Part shown: positions 54,195-63,862 of the stretch, piece after piece
How positions within the stretch are numbered: the stretch's first letter is position 1
How the letters are laid out: the number at the start of each line of letters is the position of its first letter
NCBI GenBank assembly: GCA_040507225.1
Contig: JBEVVG010000001.1
Span: 186,001-250,000, forward strand
Length of the DNA stretch: 64,000 nucleotides
From: Thiodiazotropha sp040507225
GTDB lineage: Bacteria > Pseudomonadota > Gammaproteobacteria > Chromatiales > Chromatiaceae
Direction: 5' to 3'
Program-made: the position numbers and the translations under genes
Notes under the pieces: model-generated
Databases searched by the model: none
What the model was told of the DNA's origin: nothing
What the model saw: the letters and a program-made list of their open reading frames with translations, nothing else

Positions 54195-54710
54195 ATGAAG
54201 ATAGACCGGCACAAGCCACTCAGGAGATTGATGAGCGGGTTGCTGATCATGAGTTCACTGATCGCATCCCCCCTGTGCGCGGAACTCGTGGATCTCCCGG
54301 CCCCAGGACCGAGGGATACCTGTCCGGTGTGCGGCATGTTTGTGGCGAAATACCCGGAGTGGGTGGCGACGGCGCGTTACAAGGATGGGCATGCACACCA
54401 TTTTGACGGCGCCAAGGACCTGTTCAAGTATCTGCTGGATCTGGGCAAATGGGCGCCCAATCACCAACTGAGTGAAATCGAAACCATTGGGGTCACTGAG
54501 TATTACGGGCTGCAGAAAATCGATGCCCGGCAGGCCTGGTATGTGATCGGATCCGATGTGCTCGGTCCCATGGGACACGAACTGATCCCGTTGGAAACCC
54601 AGGCCGATGCGGATGAGTTTCTCAAGGATCACCAGGGTGCGGCGATTCTGCGTTACAGGGATGTGACTCTGAAACTGCTGGACAACCTGGACCACGGGAT
54701 ATTTAGGTAG
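54195..54710 (+). CDS. nosL: NosL-family copper-chaperone-like protein
   Basis: A 171-residue exported protein with a Sec signal peptide (core LMSGLLIMSSLIAS, cleavage after about CAE). The NosL motif is DTCPVCGMFVAKYPEW (about 41-56), followed by HAHHFDGAKDLFKYLLDL and GHELIP. It has the usual NosL length but no lipobox Cys. ATG 54195 follows AGGAG at 54183-54187. It is the last gene of the eight-gene operon starting at 49058. Confidence 0.9.
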   Translation: MKIDRHKPLRRLMSGLLIMSSLIASPLCAELVDLPAPGPRDTCPVCGMFVAKYPEWVATARYKDGHAHHFDGAKDLFKYLLDLGKWAPNHQLSEIETIGVTEYYGLQKIDARQAWYVIGSDVLGPMGHELIPLETQADADEFLKDHQGAAILRYRDVTLKLLDNLDHGIFR

Positions 54711-55010
54711 CATTGTTCCAGCAGGCTCGAAATGTGCCGGATTCTGTCCCGGCATGGACGGGGTTCGGGCAACCCTGGGAGACATGCGATGCGGCAGCCA
54801 GCGGCGGGTAATCATTCGCCGCGATCCATGTTATGGTAAGGGTCAGAATAAGATACAAAGGTCCGTGCCACGATATGCGGTGACGCAGGAAACCGTCTGA
54901 CAGGCACGGTCATCGAGACCATGGTGGGATGCCTGCGTCATCTCCGCTGACTGACGGAAGGATGGTCGCTCGGGTTTTTTACGGGAACCGCGTGAGCATC
55001 GACCCAACTT
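54711..55010. other. Spacer before sucrose genes, 300 bases
   Basis: TGCCGG/CCGGCA inverse repeats around 54736-54754 may act as a weak terminator of the upstream operon. No gene seen. The promoter of the sucrose operon should lie here. Confidence 0.45.
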
Positions 55011-57149
55011 ATGTATATTTGCCTGATCAGCATACACGGCTTGATAAGGGGACACGATCTCGAATTGGGACGTGACGCGGATACCGGTGGCCAAACCAAA
55101 TATGTGGTTGATCTGGCCCGAGCCCTGGCGGAATGTGACGGGATCAGCCGGGTGGATCTGGTGACCCGTCGCGTGGTGGACGCGGATATCAGCGATGATT
55201 ATGCGGAACCCCTGGAGATCCTCGCCCCCAAGGTAAGAATCGTCCGCATTGAGGCCGGTCCTGAGGCCTACCTTCCGAAAGAGAGTCTGTGGGATTATCT
55301 CGACAGCTTCATGGATAACCTCCTGGTCTGGCTGAATGCCCAGGAGCGGATGCCGGACATCGTTCATACCCACTATGCCGATGCCGGTTATGTCGGTGTC
55401 AAACTGTCCCATCTGCTGGGAATTCCCCTGGTTCACACGGGGCACTCCCTGGGGCGCGACAAGCAGCAGCGCCTGCTGGCCAAGGGGCTGACACGCCAGC
55501 TGATCAATGAACGTTACAACATGGAGCGACGCATCGAGGCGGAGGAGGAACTGCTGGCCAATGCCGACCTGGTGATCACCAGCACCCACCAGGAGATCGA
55601 GGAACAGTACAGTCTCTACGACTACTACCAGCCCGATAACATGGCCGTCATCCCCCCGGGAACCGACCTCACCCAGTTTTACCCGCCCAAGTCGCAGAAT
55701 GAGGAGATTCACTTCAGTAGGAGTCTTGCCCGGTTTCTGCAAAAGCCTGACAAACCGATGATCCTGGCGCTGTCGCGCCCGGATGAACGCAAGAACATAC
55801 AGACTTTACTCGAAGTCTATGGTGAGTCCACTGAATTGCAGAATGCGGCCAACCTGATCATCGTGGCTGGCAACCGGGACGATATCCGCGACATGGAGAG
55901 CGGTCCGCAATCGGTGATGACCGAACTGCTGATGCTGATCGATTACTACGATCTTTACGGACATGTTGCAATTCCGAAACGCCATCTCGCCCAGGAAGTG
56001 CCGGATATCTATCGCCTGGTGACAAAGTCCAAAGGCATTTTCATTAATCCCGCATTGACCGAGCCCTTTGGTCTTACCCTGCTGGAGGCTGCGGCCAGTG
56101 GCGTACCCCTGATCGCGACGGAAAACGGTGGTCCGGTGGACATCATCGGTAACTGTAACAATGGACTGCTGGTGGACCCGTTGGACAAACGGGCAATTCG
56201 AATCAGCCTGCTCAAACTGCTGCATGACGACCAGTTGTGGAACACCCTGTCGCGCAATGGTCTCACCGGGGTGCGCAAGCACTACTCCTGGCAGGCGCAC
56301 GCGCGTAAGTATCTCTCAACCATAACGCCGTTGCCCGCGGCTCACGAACGTCTGCCGACCAAGCCGTTGAAGCATATCACCCGGCGGGATCGCGACCGGG
56401 CGATCTTCACTGATCTGGATCAGAACCTGCTTGGTAATCCTTCCGGGCTCAAGCGGTTCATCGAGGTGGTGCGGGACAACCGTAAATGCACCAGCTTTGG
56501 AATCGCCACCGGTCGGCGTCTCGACGATGCCCTGTCGGTCATGAAGAAGTTCGCGATACCCATTCCGGATGTCCTGATCACCAGTCTCGGAACCAAGATT
56601 CACTACACCAAGAGACTCTCCATGGACGATTACTGGGGAGAGCATATCGATCACCTGTGGCAACCGAAAAGCATCCGCCGGGTACTCTCCGGATTGCCGG
56701 GTATCACCCCGCAATCCCGCCATGAACAGAGCTTCTTCAAGATCGCCTATCATTATGACCCGAGCAAGGCGCCGTCAGTGGAAGAGATCAATGTCCTGTT
56801 GCACAAGGAAGAACTCACCTGCAACGTAATCCACGCCTTCGGCCAGTTCCTCGATATCCTGCCGTCCCGGGCTTCCAAGGGACAGGCCCTGAGGTATGTT
56901 GCCCAGCGTCTGGACATCCCTCTGGAACGCATCCTCGTGGCGGGTGGTTCGGGATCCGACGAGGATATGATGCGCGGTAATACCCTCGCTGTGGTGGTGG
57001 CCAATCGCCATCATGAAGAACTCTCGCACATGATCGATCACGACCGGATCTATTTTGCCCACCAGTCGCATGCACTGGGCATTCTCGAGGCCATAGATCA
57101 TTACGATTTCTTTCAAAGCTGTCAGGTACCCTTGGCCCATGACGAATAA
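55011..57149 (+). CDS. sps: Sucrose-phosphate synthase with C-terminal HAD domain
   Basis: A 712-residue cytosolic enzyme joining a nucleotide-glucose to fructose-6-phosphate. The N-terminal GT-B part (about 1-425) has SIHGLIRG, DADTGGQTKYV and EPFGLTLLEAAASGVPLIAT, typical of the GT4 sucrose synthase/SPS family. A HAD phosphatase-like domain (about 460-700) begins AIFTDLDQNLLGN: both Asp are present but the usual Thr is Asn. The phosphatase activity of this domain is uncertain. A separate phosphatase gene overlaps its end by 11 bases. Confidence 0.94.
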   Translation: MYICLISIHGLIRGHDLELGRDADTGGQTKYVVDLARALAECDGISRVDLVTRRVVDADISDDYAEPLEILAPKVRIVRIEAGPEAYLPKESLWDYLDSFMDNLLVWLNAQERMPDIVHTHYADAGYVGVKLSHLLGIPLVHTGHSLGRDKQQRLLAKGLTRQLINERYNMERRIEAEEELLANADLVITSTHQEIEEQYSLYDYYQPDNMAVIPPGTDLTQFYPPKSQNEEIHFSRSLARFLQKPDKPMILALSRPDERKNIQTLLEVYGESTELQNAANLIIVAGNRDDIRDMESGPQSVMTELLMLIDYYDLYGHVAIPKRHLAQEVPDIYRLVTKSKGIFINPALTEPFGLTLLEAAASGVPLIATENGGPVDIIGNCNNGLLVDPLDKRAIRISLLKLLHDDQLWNTLSRNGLTGVRKHYSWQAHARKYLSTITPLPAAHERLPTKPLKHITRRDRDRAIFTDLDQNLLGNPSGLKRFIEVVRDNRKCTSFGIATGRRLDDALSVMKKFAIPIPDVLITSLGTKIHYTKRLSMDDYWGEHIDHLWQPKSIRRVLSGLPGITPQSRHEQSFFKIAYHYDPSKAPSVEEINVLLHKEELTCNVIHAFGQFLDILPSRASKGQALRYVAQRLDIPLERILVAGGSGSDEDMMRGNTLAVVVANRHHEELSHMIDHDRIYFAHQSHALGILEAIDHYDFFQSCQVPLAHDE

Positions 57150-57984
57150 TCTGTTGATCTGTACGGATCTCGATAGAACCCTGTTACCCAACGGCCACCA
57201 GCCCGAATCGCCGGGCGCGCGGGATGCCTTCGCCAGGCTCTGCGGGTCCCGACAGGTGAGTCTGGCATTTGTGAGCGGTCGTGACCGGGGGTTGGTCGAG
57301 CAGGCCATGGCCGAGTATGAATTGCCTCGCCCGGATTATGTGATTGCCGATGTCGGCTCGACGCTGTATGCATTGGACGATCAGGGTGGCTGGAACGCCA
57401 TGCAGGAATGGTATGACGCCATTGCACCCGATTGGGCGGGTTACGATCACGCGGCGTTGCGTCAGCTGTTCGAGGAGTGGCCGGAGCTGGAACTGCAGGA
57501 AGAGGAAAAGCAGAATCGTTTTAAACTCAGCTTTTACGCCTCACCCGATCTGGACGCGGATGCGTTGCGTCAGCGGATGTACAATCGCCTGCAATCTCTG
57601 GGGGTTTCCGCCCATCTGATCTGGAGTGTGGATGAAACCACTGCAACCGGGCTGCTCGATCTGCTGCCCGAGTCTGCGGGAAAGTACCCGTCCATCGATT
57701 TTCTGCGGCGTCATCTTGGCTACCAGATCGAGTCAGTGATGTTTTCCGGTGACAGCGGCAACGACCTGGATGTCCTGGTAAGCCCGGTTCCCTCGGTACT
57801 GGTGGCGAATGCGGTGCCGGAAGTACAGTCCGAGGCTCTAAAGCAGGTGGCGGAGCGGGGCACCGCGGCGCAGTTTTACCAGGCAACCGGGGGGTATTTG
57901 GGGATGAACGGTTACTACAGTGCTGGTATCCTCGAAGGCGTCCATCACTATCACCCGGAGCTGGACGGTCTGCTGGATCTTTAA
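57139..57984 (+). CDS. spp: Sucrose-6-phosphate phosphatase (HAD-IIB)
   Basis: A 281-residue enzyme. The full DxDxT motif is in LLICTDLDRTLLPNG, motif II is in LAFVSGRD and the Asp-rich motif in FSGDSGNDLDVL. It removes phosphate from sucrose-6-phosphate made by the upstream synthase. The 11-base overlap indicates coupled translation and a paired function. Confidence 0.93.
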   Translation: MTNNLLICTDLDRTLLPNGHQPESPGARDAFARLCGSRQVSLAFVSGRDRGLVEQAMAEYELPRPDYVIADVGSTLYALDDQGGWNAMQEWYDAIAPDWAGYDHAALRQLFEEWPELELQEEEKQNRFKLSFYASPDLDADALRQRMYNRLQSLGVSAHLIWSVDETTATGLLDLLPESAGKYPSIDFLRRHLGYQIESVMFSGDSGNDLDVLVSPVPSVLVANAVPEVQSEALKQVAERGTAAQFYQATGGYLGMNGYYSAGILEGVHHYHPELDGLLDL

Positions 57985-58108
57985 GCAGGATTTTCGGCTG
58001 GAATACCGCTCGAACGTACCGCGGTGACCCGGGACCGGAATCGATTCCGGATGCCACTGGGGTGATGCACCCGGTGCACTGTCTGACTCAATAACACGAT
58101 CGCTGGCC

Positions 58109-58996
58109 ATGGCTAACAGAAAACTGATCATTTTTGGAGAAGTGCTGTTCGACTGCTTTCCCGATGGCAGTCAGGTACTCGGTGGAGCACCATTCAACGT
58201 TGCCTGGCACCTCCAGGCATTCGGCCAGTCACCCTATTTCATCAGCAGGGTGGGACAGGATGAAGAGGGGCGGCGCATCGAACAAGCGATGCTCGACTGG
58301 GGCATGAACACCGGGGGCCTTCAGCGGGATCCCCATCATGCCACGGGAAAGGTTTTGATCAGCCTGGAAGACGGCGAGCCGAGTTATGACATCCTGTCCG
58401 ATGTGGCCTACGATTTTGTCGACCCGCAGGTCCTGTCGGCGCCCGCAGGGGCGATTCTCTACCACGGCAGTCTGGCACTGCGCCAGCCGGGTTCCCGGCA
58501 GGCGCTCTCGATACTCCGCCGGCAGGGTGCGGAGCGGGTGTTCATGGATGTCAATCTGCGGACACCCTGGTGGCGCAGGGACGAGGTTCTGGATTGGGCT
58601 GCTCAGTCTGATTGGGTCAAGCTGAACCAGGATGAACTGGTGGAATTGCAGGACATGGTGACTGAGCCGGAAGTGGCTGCGGAGCGTTTCAGAAAAGATC
58701 ACGGGTTGGAGGGTATGATTCTGACCCGGGGGTCGCAGGGAGCCATGGTGTTTACTGAACAACAACCCCCGCTGGCCGTGGTGCCGGAACCGGTCTCGAA
58801 TACGGTGGATACCGTGGGGGCTGGGGATGCCTTTACCTCGGTTCTGTTGCTGGGTCTGTATCAGCAATGGTCGTTGACCCTGAGTCTTGAAAGGGCACAA
58901 ACCTTTGCCTCCGCGATCGTCGGGCAACGGGGTGCCACGGTCAGTGATCCCGGGTTTTACCACCCGTTTCTGCAGGCCTGGGGAATGCTACAATGA
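58109..58996 (+). CDS. PfkB-family fructokinase
   Basis: A 295-residue sugar kinase with an N-terminal substrate region FGEVLFDCFPDG and GGAPFNVAWHLQAFG. The C-terminal PfkB signature DTVGAGDAFTSVLLLG holds the catalytic Asp. It phosphorylates fructose, here probably that freed by the downstream amylosucrase, returning fructose-6-phosphate to the synthase. Placement between spp and amylosucrase supports this. Confidence 0.93.
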   Translation: MANRKLIIFGEVLFDCFPDGSQVLGGAPFNVAWHLQAFGQSPYFISRVGQDEEGRRIEQAMLDWGMNTGGLQRDPHHATGKVLISLEDGEPSYDILSDVAYDFVDPQVLSAPAGAILYHGSLALRQPGSRQALSILRRQGAERVFMDVNLRTPWWRRDEVLDWAAQSDWVKLNQDELVELQDMVTEPEVAAERFRKDHGLEGMILTRGSQGAMVFTEQQPPLAVVPEPVSNTVDTVGAGDAFTSVLLLGLYQQWSLTLSLERAQTFASAIVGQRGATVSDPGFYHPFLQAWGMLQ

Positions 58997-59085
58997 CCCG
59001 GCGCATGTTTGAGTCGAACCGCTGACCTTCCGGGCCAGTGTCAACTATGCGGCAGTCCGTCCGACAATCAAGGTAGCCACAGTCC

Positions 59086-61059
59086 ATGTATGAACAGGTT
59101 TCCCATTCGCTGCTGAACCAGATTCTCGATGAACTGAAAACCGAGATTCGCAAACGTGATCTGCGCCATTTCTATACCCGGCTTGGCGCCAATTTCTATG
59201 GGATACATCTGCTGTTCCACCACCTCTACGGTAAACGTGAGGACTTCAAGGAGCAGATGATTCACCTGGTCGAGGTGATGGCGATCCGCTATGTGCAGCG
59301 CCACGTCTCTCTGAAACAACTCGATAGCGAGCGGGAAAAACACCACAACTGGTTTCTCAGTCAGGAGTGGGTGGCCATGGCGCTTTACGCGGATGGTTTC
59401 GCCGATAATCTCGAGGGGGTTTGCGAAAAACTCCCTTATCTGCAGGAACTCGGCGTGAACATGGTTCACGTGATGCCGGTGATGCTGTGCCCGGAAGGCG
59501 CCAGCGATGGCGGTTACGCGGTCAGTGATTTCCGCAATGTCGATCCCCGATTTGGCAGTCTCGAGGACATCAACGCCCTGTCCACTTCGTGCCGCAAACG
59601 GGGCATGCTGCTGGTCATGGATATGGTGTTGAACCATACCTCGGACGAGCACGAATGGGCACAACGCGCCCGTGCCGGTGAGCAGAAGCATCAAGACTAT
59701 TACTACATCTTCGACAACCGGGATGTGCCCGATATGTTCGAGGAAGTGATGCCGGAAATCTTCCCCGAAACATCGCCCGGAAACTTCACCTGGGACGAGG
59801 AGATGCAGAAATGGGTGATGACGGTATTCAATGACTACCAATGGGATCTCAACTACAGCAATCCCGCGGTATTCATCGAAATGCTCGACAATATCCTGTT
59901 CTGGGCCAACCAGGGGGCGGACGTGTTGCGCCTCGATGCGGTGGCTTTTTTGTGGAAGAAGATCGGTACCACCTCCCAGAACGAGCGCGAAGCGCATCTC
60001 CTGTTGCAGTTGATGAAGGATTGCTGTCAGGTGACCGCACCCGGTGTGCTGTTCATCGCCGAGGCGATTGTCGCACCGGTGGAGATTATCAAATATTTTG
60101 GTGAGGATGCGGTAATCGCCAAGGAGTGTGAGATTGCTTATAACGCCACCTTCATGGCCCTGTTATGGGATGCGGTGGCCACCAAGAACACCAAACTGCT
60201 GTGGCAGGGGATTCAAAGTCTGCCGACCAAACTCGATCGCGCCACCTGGCTCAACTACCTGCGATGTCACGATGACATCGGTCTGGGTTTCGATGACGCG
60301 GATATCGTGCGCGCAGGTTACGAACCCTACGCCCACCGGCGTTTTCTCGTGGACTATTTCACGGGTCGTTTCGATGACTCCCCGGCCCGTGGCCAGCCCT
60401 TCGGGGTCAACGCCAAAACCGGTGATGCCCGCATCTCCGGTTCGCTGGCATCTCTGGTGGGACTGGAAGCAGCGCTGGAATCGAACGATGATCTGAAAAT
60501 CGATCACGCGGTGAAACAGATTCTCCTGCTGCACAGTCTGATCTGTTCTTTCGGCGGCATTCCACTGATCTACTACGGCGATGAACTGGGTACGCTCAAC
60601 GACCGCAGTTTTCTCGAGGACGAAAACAAGAAGGGTGACAATCGTTGGATGCAGCGGCCAAAAATCGATTGGCAGCGCGCCGAACAGCGCCATCAACATG
60701 GCACCCCTGAGCAGCGCATCTTCGACGGCCTGAAAAAACTCATCGCGGCCCGCAAAGGCATTCCTGCATTTGCCGATTTCAACAATCGGGAACTCATCGA
60801 TGTGGATAATTCCCACTTGTTCGTGTTCCTGCGCAGCGATCCCTTCATGCCGCTGGGCTCCGTGCTCGTGGTGTGTAATTTCAAAGATACCCCCCAGTAT
60901 CTCGAACTCAGCTCATTGGGTAACCGCGGGATGTTCGTGCACGGCAATCTGAGGGATCTCTGTTCGGGTGAATCGCCCAGTCTGTTCAAGCAGCAACTGG
61001 TGATTCCCCCCTACCATTTCTACTGGCTGACCGATCAGCGTCCCGAAGCAAGTTTCTGA
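59086..61059 (+). CDS. ams: Amylosucrase (GH13)
   Basis: A 657-residue alpha-amylase-family enzyme. The catalytic Asp284 is in VLRLDAVAFLWKK and the acid Glu326 in LFIAEAIVAP, 42 residues apart as in the Neisseria enzyme (286 and 328). The stabilising Asp is in RCHDDIGLG. The helical N-terminal domain (about 1-90) is typical of amylosucrases. It splits sucrose, transferring glucose to an alpha-glucan and freeing fructose. It completes the sps-spp-fructokinase-amylosucrase set known from methanotrophs and halotolerant gammaproteobacteria. Confidence 0.95.
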   Translation: MYEQVSHSLLNQILDELKTEIRKRDLRHFYTRLGANFYGIHLLFHHLYGKREDFKEQMIHLVEVMAIRYVQRHVSLKQLDSEREKHHNWFLSQEWVAMALYADGFADNLEGVCEKLPYLQELGVNMVHVMPVMLCPEGASDGGYAVSDFRNVDPRFGSLEDINALSTSCRKRGMLLVMDMVLNHTSDEHEWAQRARAGEQKHQDYYYIFDNRDVPDMFEEVMPEIFPETSPGNFTWDEEMQKWVMTVFNDYQWDLNYSNPAVFIEMLDNILFWANQGADVLRLDAVAFLWKKIGTTSQNEREAHLLLQLMKDCCQVTAPGVLFIAEAIVAPVEIIKYFGEDAVIAKECEIAYNATFMALLWDAVATKNTKLLWQGIQSLPTKLDRATWLNYLRCHDDIGLGFDDADIVRAGYEPYAHRRFLVDYFTGRFDDSPARGQPFGVNAKTGDARISGSLASLVGLEAALESNDDLKIDHAVKQILLLHSLICSFGGIPLIYYGDELGTLNDRSFLEDENKKGDNRWMQRPKIDWQRAEQRHQHGTPEQRIFDGLKKLIAARKGIPAFADFNNRELIDVDNSHLFVFLRSDPFMPLGSVLVVCNFKDTPQYLELSSLGNRGMFVHGNLRDLCSGESPSLFKQQLVIPPYHFYWLTDQRPEASF

Positions 61060-61116
61060 GTCAGAATACCCACGGGCCACAGGGCACGGGAGATTCCCCA
61101 TTTCCAGGCGCACGTC

Positions 61117-61237
61117 TTATTAACCCGGCATCTGAATATGTCATGTTCAGGGCTACGAGCATGCCCTTGATCAAGGCGTGACTCGCAGGCAGGCACGCTT
61201 CGGCTGAGGATGGCATATTTATTTGCCGGGTTATTAA
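61117..61237. mobile_element. Third MITE-like palindromic element
   Basis: TTATTAACCCGGCA at 61117-61130 is matched in inverse at 61224-61237 with two changes. The pairing continues inward (AATATG and TCAG blocks), with 27 of 34 positions agreeing by hand. About 121 bases, no coding capacity. Confidence 0.6.
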
Positions 61238-61263
61238 AAGGTCACTGTCACACTTCCATTGCT

Positions 61264-61285
61264 CGGGTTAGCGCAGCGTAACCCG
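61264..61285. repeat. CGGGTTA...TAACCCG palindrome
   Basis: CGGGTTA and TAACCCG around GCGCAGCG. Similar short palindromes are common dispersed repeats in gammaproteobacteria. Confidence 0.6.
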
Positions 61286-61467
61286 ACCTGCCGGTTACTC
61301 TGATGTCACACTCTCAATCACGATGTTGCCATGACACTCTATTATTGACCTGCATAGCAGGTCCTTTGCCCGATTCACCTCGTAAGCATCAGATTCGGGC
61401 TACGGCGTTAACGATCACTTGATGCAGGAGTGATCAGTACGTCGCCGGTTCACGCCTGTGGTGACGA

Positions 61468-61487
61468 TTTCGTGATAATTTCGTGAG
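61468..61487 (+). promoter_or_regulatory. Tandem ATTTCGTGA repeats, likely OmpR-type binding site
   Basis: ATTTCGTGA at 61468-61476 and again at 61479-61487, an 11-base period like that of OmpR/PhoB-family boxes. It lies 56 bases before the response-regulator start, which suggests autoregulation. Confidence 0.5.
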
Positions 61488-61542
61488 GACTGTGCTATCA
61501 CTATCTGTTGAAATGCCGGGTAAGGGGTGAGGAGAGTCATTC

Positions 61543-62256
61543 ATGCAGCGCAAAATACTCATAGTCGAGGATGAACCGGATATTGCCCATCTGGTTCAGA
61601 CACATCTGGCCGATGCGGGATACATGGCAGATATTGCGGCCAATGGGGCGGCGGCCATGACCCTGCTGAAAAAAGATCACTACCACCTGGTGGTGCTCGA
61701 CCTGATGCTCCCGGATACGGACGGTTTGACGCTTTGCCGCAACATCCGCGCCTCCGGTGACTACAAGGCGATTCTCATGCTTACCGCGAAATCGACAGAA
61801 CTCGACCGTGTACTGGGCCTGGAGATGGGGGCGGACGACTATCTCACCAAACCGTTCAGCGTTCCGGAACTCATGGCGCGCATCAAAGCGTTGTTCCGAC
61901 GCATGGATGCGATGCTCGGGGCGGCCGATGATGTCTCCCGGGACGAACTCATCGACTGGGACGATCTGCATATCGACGTGACCAAGCGAAGCGTTTCGGT
62001 GGCCGGCAGGAGTGTCGATCTCACGGCCCGTGAATTCGATCTGTTGCTGTTCTTCGCCCGCCATCCGGGTCGGGTGTTCAGCCGGATTCAATTGCTCGAC
62101 AAGGTATGGGGTTATCAGCACGATGGTTATGAACACACGGTGAATTCCCACATCAACCGCTTGCGGGCGAAAATTGAAGCTGATCCCGCGCAGCCTCGGT
62201 ATGTACTGACGGTTTGGGGTGTGGGTTACAAGTTCAACGATCAGCGTGAGGTATGA
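61543..62256 (+). CDS. OmpR/PhoB-family response regulator
   Basis: The regulator is 237 residues. The receiver has phospho-Asp53 (VLDLMLPDTDG) and Lys in YLTKPFSVPE. The C-terminal winged helix (about 135-235) has LTAREFDLLLFFARHPGRVF and HTVNSHINRLRAKIE. GAGGAG lies about 8 bases before the ATG. The histidine kinase follows. Tandem repeats at 61468-61487 may be its own binding site. Target genes unknown. Confidence 0.94.
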   Translation: MQRKILIVEDEPDIAHLVQTHLADAGYMADIAANGAAAMTLLKKDHYHLVVLDLMLPDTDGLTLCRNIRASGDYKAILMLTAKSTELDRVLGLEMGADDYLTKPFSVPELMARIKALFRRMDAMLGAADDVSRDELIDWDDLHIDVTKRSVSVAGRSVDLTAREFDLLLFFARHPGRVFSRIQLLDKVWGYQHDGYEHTVNSHINRLRAKIEADPAQPRYVLTVWGVGYKFNDQREV

Positions 62257-62305
62257 GAATGCTTGCGAAGCTGTCGGCCCAACGACCGTCCTGAGGCGCC
62301 AACCG

Positions 62306-63772
62306 ATGTTCCACTCCCTCTATGCACGTCTATCTCTGGCCCTGGTCGGGCTGTTCCTGGTGACCGGTCTGGTGTATGCCCTGATCACCGTCTCCAACAC
62401 AGATCGGTATCTGCAGGAAATCACCCAGCACTTCAACAAGAATCTTGCCCAGCGCATCGTCACTGACCGCAATCTGGTGATCGACGGTGAGATGAACGAC
62501 AAGGCGCTGAAGCGCACCTTCGACACCTACATGCACATCAATCCCAGCATCGAAATCTACCTGTTGGATGCCCAGGGCAGCATTCTGGCGTTCTCCGCGG
62601 ATCCCGGAAAGGTCAAACGATCCCGTGTCGACACCGCACCCATCCAGGCTTTTCTGCGCGGCGAGGGGTTTCCATTGTTGGGCGATGACCCGCGCTCCCT
62701 GGAACGCCGCAAGGCATTTTCCGTGACACCGGTGCCTGCCGGGGATCGGGCCGAGGGCTACCTTTACGTGGTGCTTCGGGGTGAGGAGTACGACAACGCC
62801 AAACAGGCGGTTCAGGAGAGCTATGCCCTGAGGTACAGCGCCAGTGCGGTGGCATTGAGTCTCGGTTTCGGCCTCCTGACCGGTCTGTTGCTGTTCCACT
62901 GGCTGACCCGCCGGCTGCAGCGGCTTTCCCGCACCATGGCCTCATTCCAGCAGAGTGGATTTACCCGTCATGAGCCCCTTACGGAGCGCTTTCGTCCGGA
63001 CGGTGACGAAGTCGATCGCCTGGGAGCCGCGTTTGAGGAGATGGCTCGCACCATTGCCGATCAATGGGGCCAGCTCAAGGATCAGGACCGCTTGCGCCGG
63101 GAACTGGTCGCCCAGGTCTCGCATGACCTGCGCACCCCCCTGGCGGCGCTGCACGGTTACCTTGAGACCCTGCAGATGAAGCGAGGAACCCTCAGCGAGG
63201 TCCGGGAACAGGATTACCTGAGAATCGCTCTGGATCAAAGTTCCCGTCTGAAACGCATGGTCGAGGACCTGTTCGAACTGGCTCAGCTGGAGGCCCGGGA
63301 GACCCGGCCTGTGTGCGAGCCGATGTCACTGGCGGAACTGGTGCAGGATGTGGTGCAGAAGTTCCAGCTCAGGGCGCAGCAGGCGGGGATCACCCTGGAT
63401 TGGCAGATTCCGCAGAATCCGCCTTTCGTGAATGCGGATTTTGCGATGATCGAGCGGGTGCTCGACAACCTGATCGGCAATGCCCTGGATCACACCCCCG
63501 AGGGAGGTCGGGTCCGGTTGGCGTTCGAGCGGGAGGATGATCAGGTTTGCGTCATGGTGTCCGATACCGGCAAGGGGATCGGCAGCGATGAACTGGAGCA
63601 TCTTTTCGACCCGTTCTACCGGGGGCGCAAAGCCGGACGGGAAAGGGGGCATGCGGGTCTCGGGCTGGCTATCGCCCGGCGCATGCTGGAACTACAGGGG
63701 GGCAGTATCAAGGCCGAGAACAACCCGCAGGGTGGGGCCAGCTTCCTGTTTACATTACCCCTCGCGGAGTGA
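62306..63772 (+). CDS. Membrane sensor histidine kinase of OmpR-type pair
   Basis: The kinase is 488 residues from ATG 62306, whose first residues lead straight into TM1 (about 9-30). A GTG at 62219 would overlap the regulator by 38 bases. A periplasmic region (about 31-162) precedes TM2 about 165-187 and HAMP. The H box is VAQVSHDLRTPLAALHGY, the N box lies around NLIGNALDHTPEGG, and the G boxes are VSDTGKGIG and HAGLGLAIARRML. Partner of the upstream regulator. Signal unknown. Confidence 0.93.
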   Translation: MFHSLYARLSLALVGLFLVTGLVYALITVSNTDRYLQEITQHFNKNLAQRIVTDRNLVIDGEMNDKALKRTFDTYMHINPSIEIYLLDAQGSILAFSADPGKVKRSRVDTAPIQAFLRGEGFPLLGDDPRSLERRKAFSVTPVPAGDRAEGYLYVVLRGEEYDNAKQAVQESYALRYSASAVALSLGFGLLTGLLLFHWLTRRLQRLSRTMASFQQSGFTRHEPLTERFRPDGDEVDRLGAAFEEMARTIADQWGQLKDQDRLRRELVAQVSHDLRTPLAALHGYLETLQMKRGTLSEVREQDYLRIALDQSSRLKRMVEDLFELAQLEARETRPVCEPMSLAELVQDVVQKFQLRAQQAGITLDWQIPQNPPFVNADFAMIERVLDNLIGNALDHTPEGGRVRLAFEREDDQVCVMVSDTGKGIGSDELEHLFDPFYRGRKAGRERGHAGLGLAIARRMLELQGGSIKAENNPQGGASFLFTLPLAE

Positions 63773-63862
63773 TCGCGAGCACCGTCGGTTCAGCCTTTGG
63801 AGTGGCTTGAACGGGCGGTCAAATGCGCCTGCCAGGAACTTTTTCCGGACGTTTGGGACAAA

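Larger units (their letters stand above)
61060..61542. other. Repeat-bearing spacer, 483 bases
   Basis: Holds a MITE-like palindrome (61117-61237), a short palindrome (61264-61285) and tandem 9-base repeats (61468-61487) near the next operon. No gene. Confidence 0.6.
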
